Shown here: positions 1 to 6,366 of the stretch, piece after piece
How the letters are laid out: every line of letters begins with the position of its first letter
How positions within the stretch are numbered: the first letter of the stretch is position 1
Assembly: GCA_910586875.1 (NCBI GenBank)
Contig: CAJUJI010000145.1
Coordinates: 1 to 6,772, forward strand
Length of the DNA stretch: 6,772 nucleotides
Direction: 5' to 3'
Source: an uncultured Anaerotruncus sp.
GTDB taxonomy: Bacteria; Bacillota; Clostridia; Oscillospirales; Ruminococcaceae
Notes under the pieces: model-generated
Database searches by the model: none
What the model saw: the letters and a program-made list of their open reading frames with translations, nothing else
What the model was told of the DNA's origin: nothing
Made by a program: the position numbers and the translations under genes

Positions 1-23
1 CCCTAAATGCCGTTCCCCTCCAT

Positions 24-62
24 CAATCCTAATTTTTGATTCAATTACAAATTTTAGGATTG
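24..62 (+). promoter_or_regulatory. leader hairpin abutting the ribosome site of the sigma-like gene
   Basis: CAATCCTAA (24-32) is perfectly complementary to TTAGGATTG (54-62). After a 2x2 mismatch a further 4 bp pair (35-38 with 48-51), leaving a loop of about 9 nt. The 3' arm runs directly into GAAGGAGAG, the ribosome site of the gene starting at 78, so folding could influence translation. It could also be an operator dyad for a DNA-binding protein. There is no T-run directly after it, so it is not a typical terminator. The structure is seen in the sequence; the regulatory role is inferred. Confidence 0.4.
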
Positions 63-77
63 AAGGAGAGTATCCCT

Positions 78-527
78 ATGACTGAAATCAAAAAAGATAA
101 AAATACGACCATCAGAATACATGGATATGAATTTGAGGTATCAGCTAAAAAAGCAGCTGAGTTCCATAAGCTTCAACGCCGTATTCGATATTTGGAAATT
201 AATGTAAAGCAGGAAAGATTGGATAAGCAACATGGTTGCTTATTGCCAAGCAAGGAGGATTCTCTTGACCGTTTACAAGGACTGGGCGTAGAATTTTCAG
301 CTCAACAGTTGTCTATAGAAGATGTAGTGGATAATCATTTGATGAAGGAAAAACTTTATGAATGTTTACAGCAATTATCCAAAGATGAACAAATGCTTAT
401 TTTTCAATTATATTTCTTAGGAAAAACAGAGCGCCAATATGCTAAGGAAAAGAGCATACATTATATGACAATACACAGCAAAAAGAAACTAATATTGGGC
501 AAATTGCTGAAAATGTTACAAACATAA
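78..527 (+). CDS. sigma-70 region 4-like / helix-turn-helix ICE regulator
   Basis: A 149-aa protein. The ATG at 78 is chosen because GAAGGAGAG (62-70) lies just upstream; the same frame is open from a TTG at 36, but that codon lies inside a leader hairpin with no ribosome site. The N-terminal half (about residues 1-60) is Lys/Arg-rich and helical. The last 50 residues, beginning LSKDEQMLIFQLYFLG, have the sigma-70 region 4 pattern: a helix, a turn (GKTERQYAKEKSIHYMTIH) and a basic recognition helix. Small proteins of this type (compare Tn916 Orf7, about 140 aa) lie ahead of xis-int in Tn916-family elements and are thought to drive element transcription. No sigma region 2 is visible, so it may be a stand-alone transcription activator rather than a complete sigma factor. 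Class is fairly sure; the specific role is inferred from context. Confidence 0.75.
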   Translation: MTEIKKDKNTTIRIHGYEFEVSAKKAAEFHKLQRRIRYLEINVKQERLDKQHGCLLPSKEDSLDRLQGLGVEFSAQQLSIEDVVDNHLMKEKLYECLQQLSKDEQMLIFQLYFLGKTERQYAKEKSIHYMTIHSKKKLILGKLLKMLQT

Positions 528-545
528 AAATTTTTTCGTGCAAGA

Positions 546-581
546 CCCCTTTCCCGTTGCTAAGTATATGAGGGGATTTTT
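546..581 (+). terminator. weak terminator-like hairpin after the sigma-like gene
   Basis: CCCCT (546-550) pairs with AGGGG (571-575) across a 20-nt loop, followed by ATTTTTA. It lies 19 nt after the stop of the sigma-like gene. The stem is short and the loop long, so any termination would be weak; it may instead be part of the leader of the structured segment that follows. Confidence 0.25.
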
Positions 582-644
582 AGAATTCTCAAATGTACTT
601 TGAAAATTTAATATCCAACAACTCAGATACATTCCCTGACTTTG

Positions 645-990
645 CTTCTAATGGGAGCGAGCGCCGTGAAGGATGCGCCAAAACCAGCGATAAGGCTGCG
701 AGCGAAAACCATCTGTTCTAAAACAGTTCTGTGGTAGGGCTGTTGCGCGATAACAGGAGTCGGGAGAGATACTTCCGTCCAGTCTTAGCCATAAGCATAG
801 AGGGCGGCTCGGTGAGAACCACGGAGAGTTGAAATGCTATGATGGATGTCAGCCACATCCAGTCTGAGTTGCTGCCCGCTGCGCTGGGGGAGTGGTGTCG
901 AATACAGCGCAAACTTGATTTTAGATAAAATAGGCAGGAGCATTGTGTGATATGCTCCTGCCCATCAATGTAAAATCAAGGCGCAGTACT
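645..990 (+). ncRNA. candidate structured RNA between the sigma-like gene and xis
   Basis: The 485 bp from 528 to 1012 hold no convincing gene but many complementary segments. These are CTGTT/AACAG (713-717/722-726); CTGTT/AACAG (740-744/752-756); CGGGAG/CTTCCG (761-766/772-777, one G-U); GGGCGGC/GCTGCCC (802-808/871-877, one G-U); GGATGT/ACATCC (844-849/855-860, 5-nt loop); and a possible long-range closing stem CCAGCG/CGCTGG (684-689/882-887). CATAG/CTATG (796-800/837-841) would cross the 802-877 stem as a pseudoknot. The 3' part is a long composite hairpin (903-988). The segment is more GC-rich than the sequence on either side of it. I cannot assign it to a named RNA family. It could be a trans-acting RNA or a cis leader for xis-int. 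Strand is taken from the flanking genes. Structures are seen by eye; RNA function is inferred. Confidence 0.5.
903..988 (+). promoter_or_regulatory. long composite hairpin just upstream of xis
   Basis: An 11-bp perfect stem, GGCAGGAGCAT (933-943) with ATGCTCCTGCC (952-962), is nested in a 10-bp perfect stem, CTTGATTTTA (914-923) with TAAAATCAAG (971-980). GCGC/GCGC (907-910/981-984) and TAC/GTA (903-905/986-988) extend it outward. No T-run follows, so it is not a standard terminator. It ends 12 nt before the GGAGG (1001-1005) of the excisionase gene. It may be the 3' domain of the candidate RNA, a leader element controlling xis-int, or a protein-binding dyad. Confidence 0.55.
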
Positions 991-1012
991 AAATTGTAAC
1001 GGAGGAAAACTT

Positions 1013-1237
1013 ATGACAAATTCTGTAATTCGGGAAACTTTGACGATTGAAAAATTACCGACCTTTTTCAGTCCGCGGCAACTGGCGGAAATTTTGGGTG
1101 TCAGCAAAGATACGGCATACCGGTTGGCGTCTTCGGAGCAATTCCCAAGTGTTCGTATTGGAAAAAGAATCCTGATTTATAAGGATTCTTTCACAGATTG
1201 GATAACAATCAACTTTGCACAAAGTGAAAATAATTGA
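1013..1237 (+). CDS. xis: excisionase (Tn916 Xis-like, helix-turn-helix)
   Basis: A 74-aa protein. Residues 17-60 (FFSPRQLAEILGVSKDTAYR, then RIGKRILIYKDSFTDWI) match the MerR-type winged-helix DNA-binding fold of the HTH_17/excisionase family: a helix-turn-helix followed by a wing containing the typical R-I-G-K-R and a terminal helix. GGAGG at 1001-1005, 7 nt before the ATG, gives a strong start. It lies 13 bp upstream of the integrase gene, the usual xis-int arrangement in Tn916-family ICEs. Xis proteins bend DNA at the element ends and steer the tyrosine integrase toward excision. The gene is intact, but its partner integrase is interrupted, so it has no visible functional partner here. 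Confidence 0.85.
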   Translation: MTNSVIRETLTIEKLPTFFSPRQLAEILGVSKDTAYRLASSEQFPSVRIGKRILIYKDSFTDWITINFAQSENN

Positions 1238-1250
1238 GGGGGTAGTTGAA

Positions 1251-2453
1251 ATGGCACAGAAGAAAAACTTATTACAACCACGCATTACATATCAGTTCAG
1301 TGAGGGTGGTATTTATCCACGTAAAGACGGAAGATATACCGCTCAGATTTACATAGATGGTGATCGAGTGACCTATACTTCTACGGAAGAAAAAGCGTCT
1401 GCCTGGCTGAAAAAAGTAAAGGCTGAGCTCACTTTGGGAGTCTATGTGAAGCCTGAGAAAAAGCAGTCGGAAAAGAAGAAAGAGGACAAGCCCAGGGATG
1501 AATTGTCTTTGGGGGAGTGGTTGGATAACTGGTTGGAGCTATATGCGAAGAATTCGATAAAGCTAGCGACCTATATTAGCTATGAGACATATATTCGCAG
1601 GCATATTAAACCTGCGCTGGGGCAAATCCCGATAAAGGAGCTAACGATCGGCGACCTTCAAAAGTTTCTGACGGATAAGCTGGTGCAGGGAAGGGCAGAT
1701 GGCCAAGAGGGAGGGTTGTCTGCAAAGACGGTGCGAAACATTCATAAAATGCTGTTGCCGGCATTGGAGCAGGCTAAGGTTGAGGGGATTCTAACAGAAA
1801 ATCTAGCGGCAGGCGTCAATCCACCTAAAGTGGAGCAGAAGGAGATGCGGGTTCTATCGTTAGAGGAGCAGAAACGCTTTGTAGCGGCCTGTACGCACCT
1901 GCAAAGGGAGGAGCCGAATGCGTTGGCGTGTATGGTAGCGTTATTCTTTGGGCCGCGTTTAGGGGAGGTTTTGGGGATGCAGTGGAAGAATGTGTCCTTT
2001 GAGGATCGTCAATTTAAATTGACGCATACGCTCAGTCGTTTAAAGACCTTTGATTCCAATGCTCCGGCTAAAACAACATTAGAACTACGTTCAATGAAAA
2101 CAAGTAATGCAAGAAGGAGTATTGATCTATTTGATGAAATGTATGAAGCATTACTGCGGCATAAAAGATTGCAGGATGCATGGAGTAAACAGCACCCAGG
2201 ATATAATCCAGATGGATTTGTTTTTGCAACACCAGATGGCAGGCCGGTGGAGCCGCGCACCTATGAAGATTTCTTCCGGAAGGTGACAGAAGCCGCAGGC
2301 ATTGAAGGGGCAACCTTCCATACATTGAGACACCCGTATGTCAAGCTAAAGACAAAAAATAATTGCAAAACAACAATTACAAGCATGCGCTTTCATGCTT
2401 GCAATTGCTGTTTATACATTCGTGAAAAAGGCAGTAAACAAAAACAACATTAA
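1251..2453 (+). CDS. int: tyrosine integrase of the ICE, 5' portion, interrupted after the HxLRH box
   Basis: The start is the ATG at 1251 behind GAGGGGG (1236-1242); the same frame is open further upstream without a ribosome site. Codons 1-361 (to 2333) are integrase: an N-terminal AP2-like arm-binding domain (about 18-55), a SAM-like core-binding domain (about 88-185), then the catalytic domain with R236 (GPRLGE), K283 (MKTSNARRS) and H357/R360 (FHTLRH). After H361 the frame enters the inserted element and reads 39 unrelated residues (PYVKLKTKNN onward) to a stop at 2451-2453, giving a 400-aa product. This product lacks the GH box and the nucleophilic Tyr and cannot be a complete recombinase. 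It still has both DNA-binding domains, so it could in principle act as a dominant-negative or repressor. The 3' stop overlaps the convergent stop of the NTPase gene by 3 bp. The family call is firm. Confidence 0.9.
   Translation: MAQKKNLLQPRITYQFSEGGIYPRKDGRYTAQIYIDGDRVTYTSTEEKASAWLKKVKAELTLGVYVKPEKKQSEKKKEDKPRDELSLGEWLDNWLELYAKNSIKLATYISYETYIRRHIKPALGQIPIKELTIGDLQKFLTDKLVQGRADGQEGGLSAKTVRNIHKMLLPALEQAKVEGILTENLAAGVNPPKVEQKEMRVLSLEEQKRFVAACTHLQREEPNALACMVALFFGPRLGEVLGMQWKNVSFEDRQFKLTHTLSRLKTFDSNAPAKTTLELRSMKTSNARRSIDLFDEMYEALLRHKRLQDAWSKQHPGYNPDGFVFATPDGRPVEPRTYEDFFRKVTEAAGIEGATFHTLRHPYVKLKTKNNCKTTITSMRFHACNCCLYIREKGSKQKQH
2328..2333. repeat. attL core AGACAC (left junction of inserted element)
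   Basis: AGACAC encodes R360-H361 of the integrase and is repeated at 6367-6372. It contains the dinucleotide GA (2329-2330), the crossover dinucleotide known for the related recombinases TnpX (Tn4451) and TndX (Tn5397). The bases after it, CCGTATGTC, belong to the element. Confidence 0.65.
2356..2413 (-). terminator. terminator of the recombinase-KAP operon
   Basis: CAAGCATG (2380-2387) pairs perfectly with CATGCTTG (2394-2401) around a 6-nt loop. Past single mismatches the stem extends with AATT/AATT plus one C-G pair and then AAACA/TGTTT, to 2368/2413. Read on the minus strand the hairpin is followed by T-rich sequence, including a run of six T at 2354-2359. It lies 37 bp beyond the stop of the KAP NTPase gene and would keep element transcripts from running antisense into int. 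The plus-strand side has only a short TTTATA, so it is better placed for the minus-strand operon. Confidence 0.6.
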
Positions 2454-4660
2454 ACTTCTATGAGCTGGATTGCATCGAGAATCTTTTGGAGCTCATTTTT
2501 AATTGCGTCTTCTGCAACGAGACCTTCTGTTGGGCTATTATTTTCATCTCTCTTCATCGAAATAATAAAAGCAATAACGTCTTTTTGATTTTCTGTTGGA
2601 AGCCGCAAAAATTCGCGAGTTGTAACAAAGATACCTATACGCCGATAAGCTTCCGCCACATCAATAAATTCACTGAGAGTTTCCTTATTTACTTGGCGCG
2701 TTTCTACAACAAGCCTGACCGCTGTTTTTCCACGAGAGGTACAGTAGCTGATAACTTTTGCAAGCGATATATCATCTGTAACAAGCGTTTCTTTGATGTG
2801 TTTTACAAGCTCTTCGTCAAGTTGGCTCAACATCCACAAGAAGTTCAGCCCTCCATATTGTGATAAGGCAGTACCTGAATCTATTGCATCAATACATCGC
2901 GACTTGAATACAGGCTCAAGCTCTAAAAGCTCATCCAATGAAATCGCCTGTTTATCCTCATTGGGTCCCTTATCAGTATAGCGCCCATGCTGTGTTTCAA
3001 AATCCTGCAAAAGCAACGCTAATATTGGTGGATTAACTGTTTTATCCTCAAATATACCTCGCAAAAATGAAAAGCGTTCCGCCGTATCAACCACTTCCAG
3101 CAAAGGATCTACGCAAAACAGTAATCTCCATGCAAACGGAACGGTAAAAAAGCCTTTTTCCTCAACTTCAAAAGAACTCCACATCCGACAAAGGCAACGT
3201 GTTAAAATTGTAGCCCTTTCTGCTGGGATATTTTTTGAGTCGCCTTTATTGGCATATGCCTCAATTTCTTCAAGCAACCTAATGATTTTTCCGTCCTGAT
3301 ATAGCTGGGTGATGTTTGTTACAACCTCGCTTTCATTTGCCTCATATATGATATTTCGCATAGTTGCAGTCGGAATTGCATCATCTCCAAGCGAAAGGGA
3401 AAAATAACGGTCAAAGCATTCCGGAACAGCAATATTACAATGAATTAAAAATTTCCTGTAATCGTAATAGCGGCCAAAAGAATAGCTATGTTCCAAAGCC
3501 ACTTTCGTTTTGGGAAACAAAATCCCAAGAATCCTTTTTGCAGCCTTATCATTCGCAGCAATCCCATCGGAGAAAATATCACTAATAGCTTTCTTGATTT
3601 TCTCCTCATCAGTGTGTTGGCGTTCGTATGAGTAGCCGCTAATTGAACCGCAAAGCATATCTTTGTAATTATTTAAAGTGGAATAGACAGCCGGTTCAAA
3701 TACCTGAAGACATGTCAGACCCAGGAGATCGATAGGATCGGTCTCTTCTTGCAATAGCTGGTACTTCAAGTAAAATACATTTGAGTATCGAATAACGTCC
3801 CGAATGGATTTGATATAATTTTTTACTCCATACTGGAATAATTCTGCCCATGTTGCTTTGTCCCACCGGCTATCCGGTATATCTCCAAGTATCCCGTTAA
3901 GTTTTGAGAAAAGAGCATCATGAATACTTGCCATGCTTGGTGCAGGTATCTCAAATGGAACTTGTATAACTTTTTCAAGGTATTCCCGCCCATCTCCGTG
4001 TTGTACCGTAGCAAGTGCGCGTACCACAACATCATAATCAAAAGCGAGCAAATAGACTGCGTTCGGAAAATCTGCCAGTGCTTTTACCAGTTGAAAAACA
4101 GCGATAATCTCTTCTTCGGAAAGCCGATCGATATCATCTATGGAGACAATTATTTTTAAATTCTCCTTAACCATTGTGCGGATTATCTCATCTTTTTGTC
4201 CCTGCATATCGTTGCTTTTTCGCTTCATGCGATTTCTTGCCTTGGTTGTAAACATTTTGCCTGCTGCTGCAATTGCGCCCCCGGCGTATGGGATAAGACT
4301 GGCTGCATCAAAAAGATCCGCATATTGATCGACTAATTCGCATACACTATCTGCCGTAGGTTTTTTAATTTTTATTGCACTTGCCAACTGTTTAAAGAAT
4401 TGGGTAATAAGTTGTTTTGGATCGGAACAGAGCCAAGGATTAAACCTTAATATGACAACATCTGTATTACGGTGTTCTACTTGCTCTATTACCATATTTA
4501 GTAATGAAGTCTTTCCGCTTCCCCATGCACCATACAGCCCCACAGTAAAAGAAGTAGGAAAAGTGGATTGCAATATAACATTGGCAAGACTCTCAGCAAA
4601 TGATTCTCGATTCAGTTTATCTTCAGAAGACTTAGTAATGGGAAGGTCTGGACTGATCAT
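2450..4660 (-). CDS. KAP-family P-loop NTPase, probable defence cargo
   Basis: A 736-aa protein. The ATG at 4660 is preferred because AGAGGTG (4667-4673 on this strand) sits 6 nt upstream; a GTG at 4669 in the same frame overlaps that ribosome site. Walker A is GAWGSGKT (44-51), followed by the FNPW motif (73-76) typical of KAP NTPases. Walker B is IIVSIDDIDRL (170-180) with D175/D176, then YLLAFD (203-208) and YLEKVIQVPFEIP (227-239), a KAP hallmark. A hydrophobic Ala/Gly-rich stretch (about 119-137, SLIPYAGGAIAAAG) sits between Walker A and B, where many KAP proteins have membrane segments; here it is too short to be a sure membrane span. Residues 240-736 are a long, mostly helical region I cannot assign. 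The family includes F-plasmid PifA (phage T7 exclusion) and QatA. As sole cargo it is best guessed to be anti-phage or anti-element, but no effector domain is recognisable. Confidence 0.85.
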   Translation of the reverse strand: MISPDLPITKSSEDKLNRESFAESLANVILQSTFPTSFTVGLYGAWGSGKTSLLNMVIEQVEHRNTDVVILRFNPWLCSDPKQLITQFFKQLASAIKIKKPTADSVCELVDQYADLFDAASLIPYAGGAIAAAGKMFTTKARNRMKRKSNDMQGQKDEIIRTMVKENLKIIVSIDDIDRLSEEEIIAVFQLVKALADFPNAVYLLAFDYDVVVRALATVQHGDGREYLEKVIQVPFEIPAPSMASIHDALFSKLNGILGDIPDSRWDKATWAELFQYGVKNYIKSIRDVIRYSNVFYLKYQLLQEETDPIDLLGLTCLQVFEPAVYSTLNNYKDMLCGSISGYSYERQHTDEEKIKKAISDIFSDGIAANDKAAKRILGILFPKTKVALEHSYSFGRYYDYRKFLIHCNIAVPECFDRYFSLSLGDDAIPTATMRNIIYEANESEVVTNITQLYQDGKIIRLLEEIEAYANKGDSKNIPAERATILTRCLCRMWSSFEVEEKGFFTVPFAWRLLFCVDPLLEVVDTAERFSFLRGIFEDKTVNPPILALLLQDFETQHGRYTDKGPNEDKQAISLDELLELEPVFKSRCIDAIDSGTALSQYGGLNFLWMLSQLDEELVKHIKETLVTDDISLAKVISYCTSRGKTAVRLVVETRQVNKETLSEFIDVAEAYRRIGIFVTTREFLRLPTENQKDVIAFIISMKRDENNSPTEGLVAEDAIKNELQKILDAIQLIEV

Positions 4661-4666
4661 TAGTAT

Positions 4667-4673
4667 CACCTCT
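4667..4673 (-). promoter_or_regulatory. ribosome site fixing the KAP NTPase start
   Basis: AGAGGTG on the minus strand, 6 nt before the ATG at 4660. Its last three bases are the alternative GTG start, which would then have no ribosome site of its own at proper distance. It falls in the 36-bp gap after the recombinase stop, consistent with co-transcription and a moderately weak translation signal. Confidence 0.55.
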
Positions 4674-4696
4674 GTTTCTTTATTCCGTAGGATTGA

Positions 4697-6247
4697 CTAT
4701 GGGTTCTCCATATTTGTGCCAACTGCACCAATTCTATTTTGATCTATACTCCATTTTACCACAATCTTTCCACCGCCGTCTACCACAACCTTATCAATAC
4801 AGTCCGCAATTTCACTAAGCGGAATATCTTTACTGCTGGCAGAAAGAAGCTTGCGGAACTTGGCGTATTGCTTTTCATAGGCTACCTTGCTCTCTGTCAC
4901 CTGAATGAGAGCCTCTTTTGACTGATTTGCAATATCTTGTACTACGCGAAATTCTTCCTTGCTGATTTCTCCCTGCACATACTGTTCATAGTGCTCCATT
5001 GCGTTGATCCAAGCCATTGTCTTGCGCTGCGAAAGCTCAGAAATTTGTCCTGTGTACTCTTGAATCTGCTGCTTATACGCTGAATTTGTGATATAGTGCT
5101 CATTCACATAGTCCTTCAACTGGCGATAGATGGCGCTGAGAACATCTTCCTCTCGGACGTACATCCCAGTACATTTATCAGCCCCCAAGCGATTTTTGGT
5201 GATGCAGGTGAAGAAATGCCAGTCAGCGTGATTAGTGCCGCGCTTGCGCTGCATCTTTCCGCCGCAGCACCCGCATATTACCTTGCCTTTTAGAATGTTG
5301 TCTGCCGACTGTCCTTGCGGAACCACATTATATGCCCTGGTCTGGAATGCCTTTTGAATGGCATCGAACGTGCCTGCATCGACCAACGGTTCATGGGTAG
5401 CCTCCACCGCCCGTTTCTCTTTCCCCTGTACCAGCATGCCCGTATATGTGCGATTGGTAAGGATGTACTTCACAGACCTGCTGTTCCAACTGCCATTACC
5501 ATCATCAAAGTTTCCATCTAAACCTTGGGCCCTGGCGTACTGGATTGGCGTGGGGAGCTCCCGCCCATTCAAATATCGAACAATACCAGTCACACCAGTG
5601 CCGCTTGCCGCCATCTCAAAAATCTTTCGAACAATAACAGCAGCTACTGGATCAGGAACAAGTTGGCTGGGATTCTCATTGGATTTTTGATAACCGAAAG
5701 GGGCTCTTGGCCCGATAAATTCTCCGTGCTGTGCTTTCATGTCTAAAACGACCTCAACTTTCATTTTTGTTTCAACGGATACCTGCTCGTTGAATAGATT
5801 AATGAGCGGTACTCGTGTGCTGGATTGGATATATGCAGATTTATCTCTGTTGGTTATGCCATCAGTGGTGTCAAACTGATCATTAATTGATACAAATCGA
5901 ATGTTATTGTTTGGAAAGAACATTTCGAGGTAATAACCCACCGTGATATAGTCTCGCCCTAAACGAGAAAGGTCTTTTACAACAACGCAGTCAATCTTAC
6001 CTTCCTGTATATCTTGGAGCATTTCTTGAAATGCCGGACGGTCAAAACGTTTACCACTGAAAGCGTTGTCGATATAGTAACGCATAATGGGGATCTGGTG
6101 TTGGCGTCCCCATTCTTCAATCATGAGTCTTTGATTCTCTATAGACCCGTAGTGATCTCTGTTAAGAACAGATAGTCGAATATAGCCTACAGTATCCTTA
6201 CTGACTGAAACAGCCAATTTAAGGTGCTTTCTGCTTTTTCTTGCCAT
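4697..6247 (-). CDS. large serine recombinase (TnpX/TndX-like site-specific integrase)
   Basis: A 516-aa protein whose start is supported by AAGGAG about 8 nt upstream. The N-terminal resolvase-type catalytic domain (about 18-155) has the nucleophile S26 in GYIRLS, the NAFSGKRFDRPAF segment (61-73) and SRLGRD (94-99). The recombinase domain begins near GEFIGPRAPFGY (175-186) and ends near the YILTNRTYTGMLVQGK stretch (261-276). A zinc ribbon follows (C325, C328, C348, C359), then a Glu/Lys/Gln-rich coiled-coil-like region (about 370-460) and a C-terminal tail. Size and domain order match the large serine recombinases of Tn4451/Tn5397-type mobile elements, which cut and rejoin DNA at a 2-bp core without target duplication. 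It is almost certainly the enzyme that placed this element in int. It lies upstream of the KAP gene with a 36-bp gap. All core catalytic and metal-binding residues are present, so it may be active. Confidence 0.93.
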   Translation of the reverse strand: MARKSRKHLKLAVSVSKDTVGYIRLSVLNRDHYGSIENQRLMIEEWGRQHQIPIMRYYIDNAFSGKRFDRPAFQEMLQDIQEGKIDCVVVKDLSRLGRDYITVGYYLEMFFPNNNIRFVSINDQFDTTDGITNRDKSAYIQSSTRVPLINLFNEQVSVETKMKVEVVLDMKAQHGEFIGPRAPFGYQKSNENPSQLVPDPVAAVIVRKIFEMAASGTGVTGIVRYLNGRELPTPIQYARAQGLDGNFDDGNGSWNSRSVKYILTNRTYTGMLVQGKEKRAVEATHEPLVDAGTFDAIQKAFQTRAYNVVPQGQSADNILKGKVICGCCGGKMQRKRGTNHADWHFFTCITKNRLGADKCTGMYVREEDVLSAIYRQLKDYVNEHYITNSAYKQQIQEYTGQISELSQRKTMAWINAMEHYEQYVQGEISKEEFRVVQDIANQSKEALIQVTESKVAYEKQYAKFRKLLSASSKDIPLSEIADCIDKVVVDGGGKIVVKWSIDQNRIGAVGTNMENP

Positions 6248-6269
6248 GATAACATCTCCTTTATACGAA

Positions 6270-6297
6270 AAGGGCTATGGCGCAAACCATAGCCCTT
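6270..6297 (-). terminator. perfect 11-bp hairpin in the recombinase leader (attenuator-like)
   Basis: AAGGGCTATGG (6270-6280) is fully complementary to CCATAGCCCTT (6287-6297) with a 6-nt loop. Read on the minus strand it is followed by TTTTCG, and the recombinase ribosome site comes a few bases later. It lies between the predicted promoter (-10 at 6304-6309) and the start codon, so every recombinase transcript from that promoter would carry it. It may attenuate transcription, insulate the gene from transcripts entering through int, or be a recombinase-binding dyad. The T-run is short, so efficient termination is uncertain. Confidence 0.5.
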
Positions 6298-6303
6298 GAG
6301 GGG

Positions 6304-6333
6304 ATTATATCATGTTCCGTTTTCCACTTCCAT
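6304..6333 (-). promoter_or_regulatory. promoter for the recombinase-KAP operon
   Basis: On the minus strand TATAAT (6304-6309) matches the -10 consensus fully and is preceded by TGA, making an extended -10 (TGATATAAT). A -35 at 17-bp spacing would be TGGAAG (6327-6332), a poor match, which is tolerated with an extended -10. It lies about 60 bp inside the right end of the element and overlaps the left copy of a 17-bp direct repeat, so recombinase bound near the att site could repress its own promoter. Confidence 0.65.
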
Positions 6334-6363
6334 GAGAATGGCCTCATTTTCCGCTTCCACGAG
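6320..6363. repeat. two direct copies of a 17-bp motif beside attR
   Basis: TTTTCCaCTTCCAtGAG (6320-6336) and TTTTCCgCTTCCAcGAG (6347-6363) differ at 2 of 17 positions and are offset by 27 bp. The second copy ends 3 bp before the AGACAC core; the first overlaps the -35 region of the recombinase promoter. They are likely protein-binding repeats, for instance for the recombinase, or a remnant of an earlier att sequence. Confidence 0.6.
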
Positions 6364-6366
6364 CTT

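Noticed and set aside
600..634. Promoter with -35 TTGAAA (600-605) for the candidate RNA
   Set aside because: No good -10 at 16-18 bp; the nearest AT-rich hexamers fit poorly.
657..704. Group II intron-like start (GAGCGCC region) with GCGAGCG repeated at 657-663 and 698-704
   Set aside because: No reverse transcriptase, no recognisable domain V/VI and no GUGYG-type 5' end; the direct repeat is short.
718..912. Open frame of 64 codons on the minus strand in the gap before xis
   Set aside because: It has no ribosome site and no family resemblance, and it coincides with the paired segments of the candidate RNA.
1950..1961. Possible defect in integrase box I (GPRLGE instead of the common TGLRLGE)
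   Set aside because: The catalytic Arg and spacing are kept; it is a normal family variation.
2486..4742. Several plus-strand open frames across the NTPase gene
   Set aside because: They are antisense shadows of a clearly coding KAP gene and have no ribosome sites or domain similarity.
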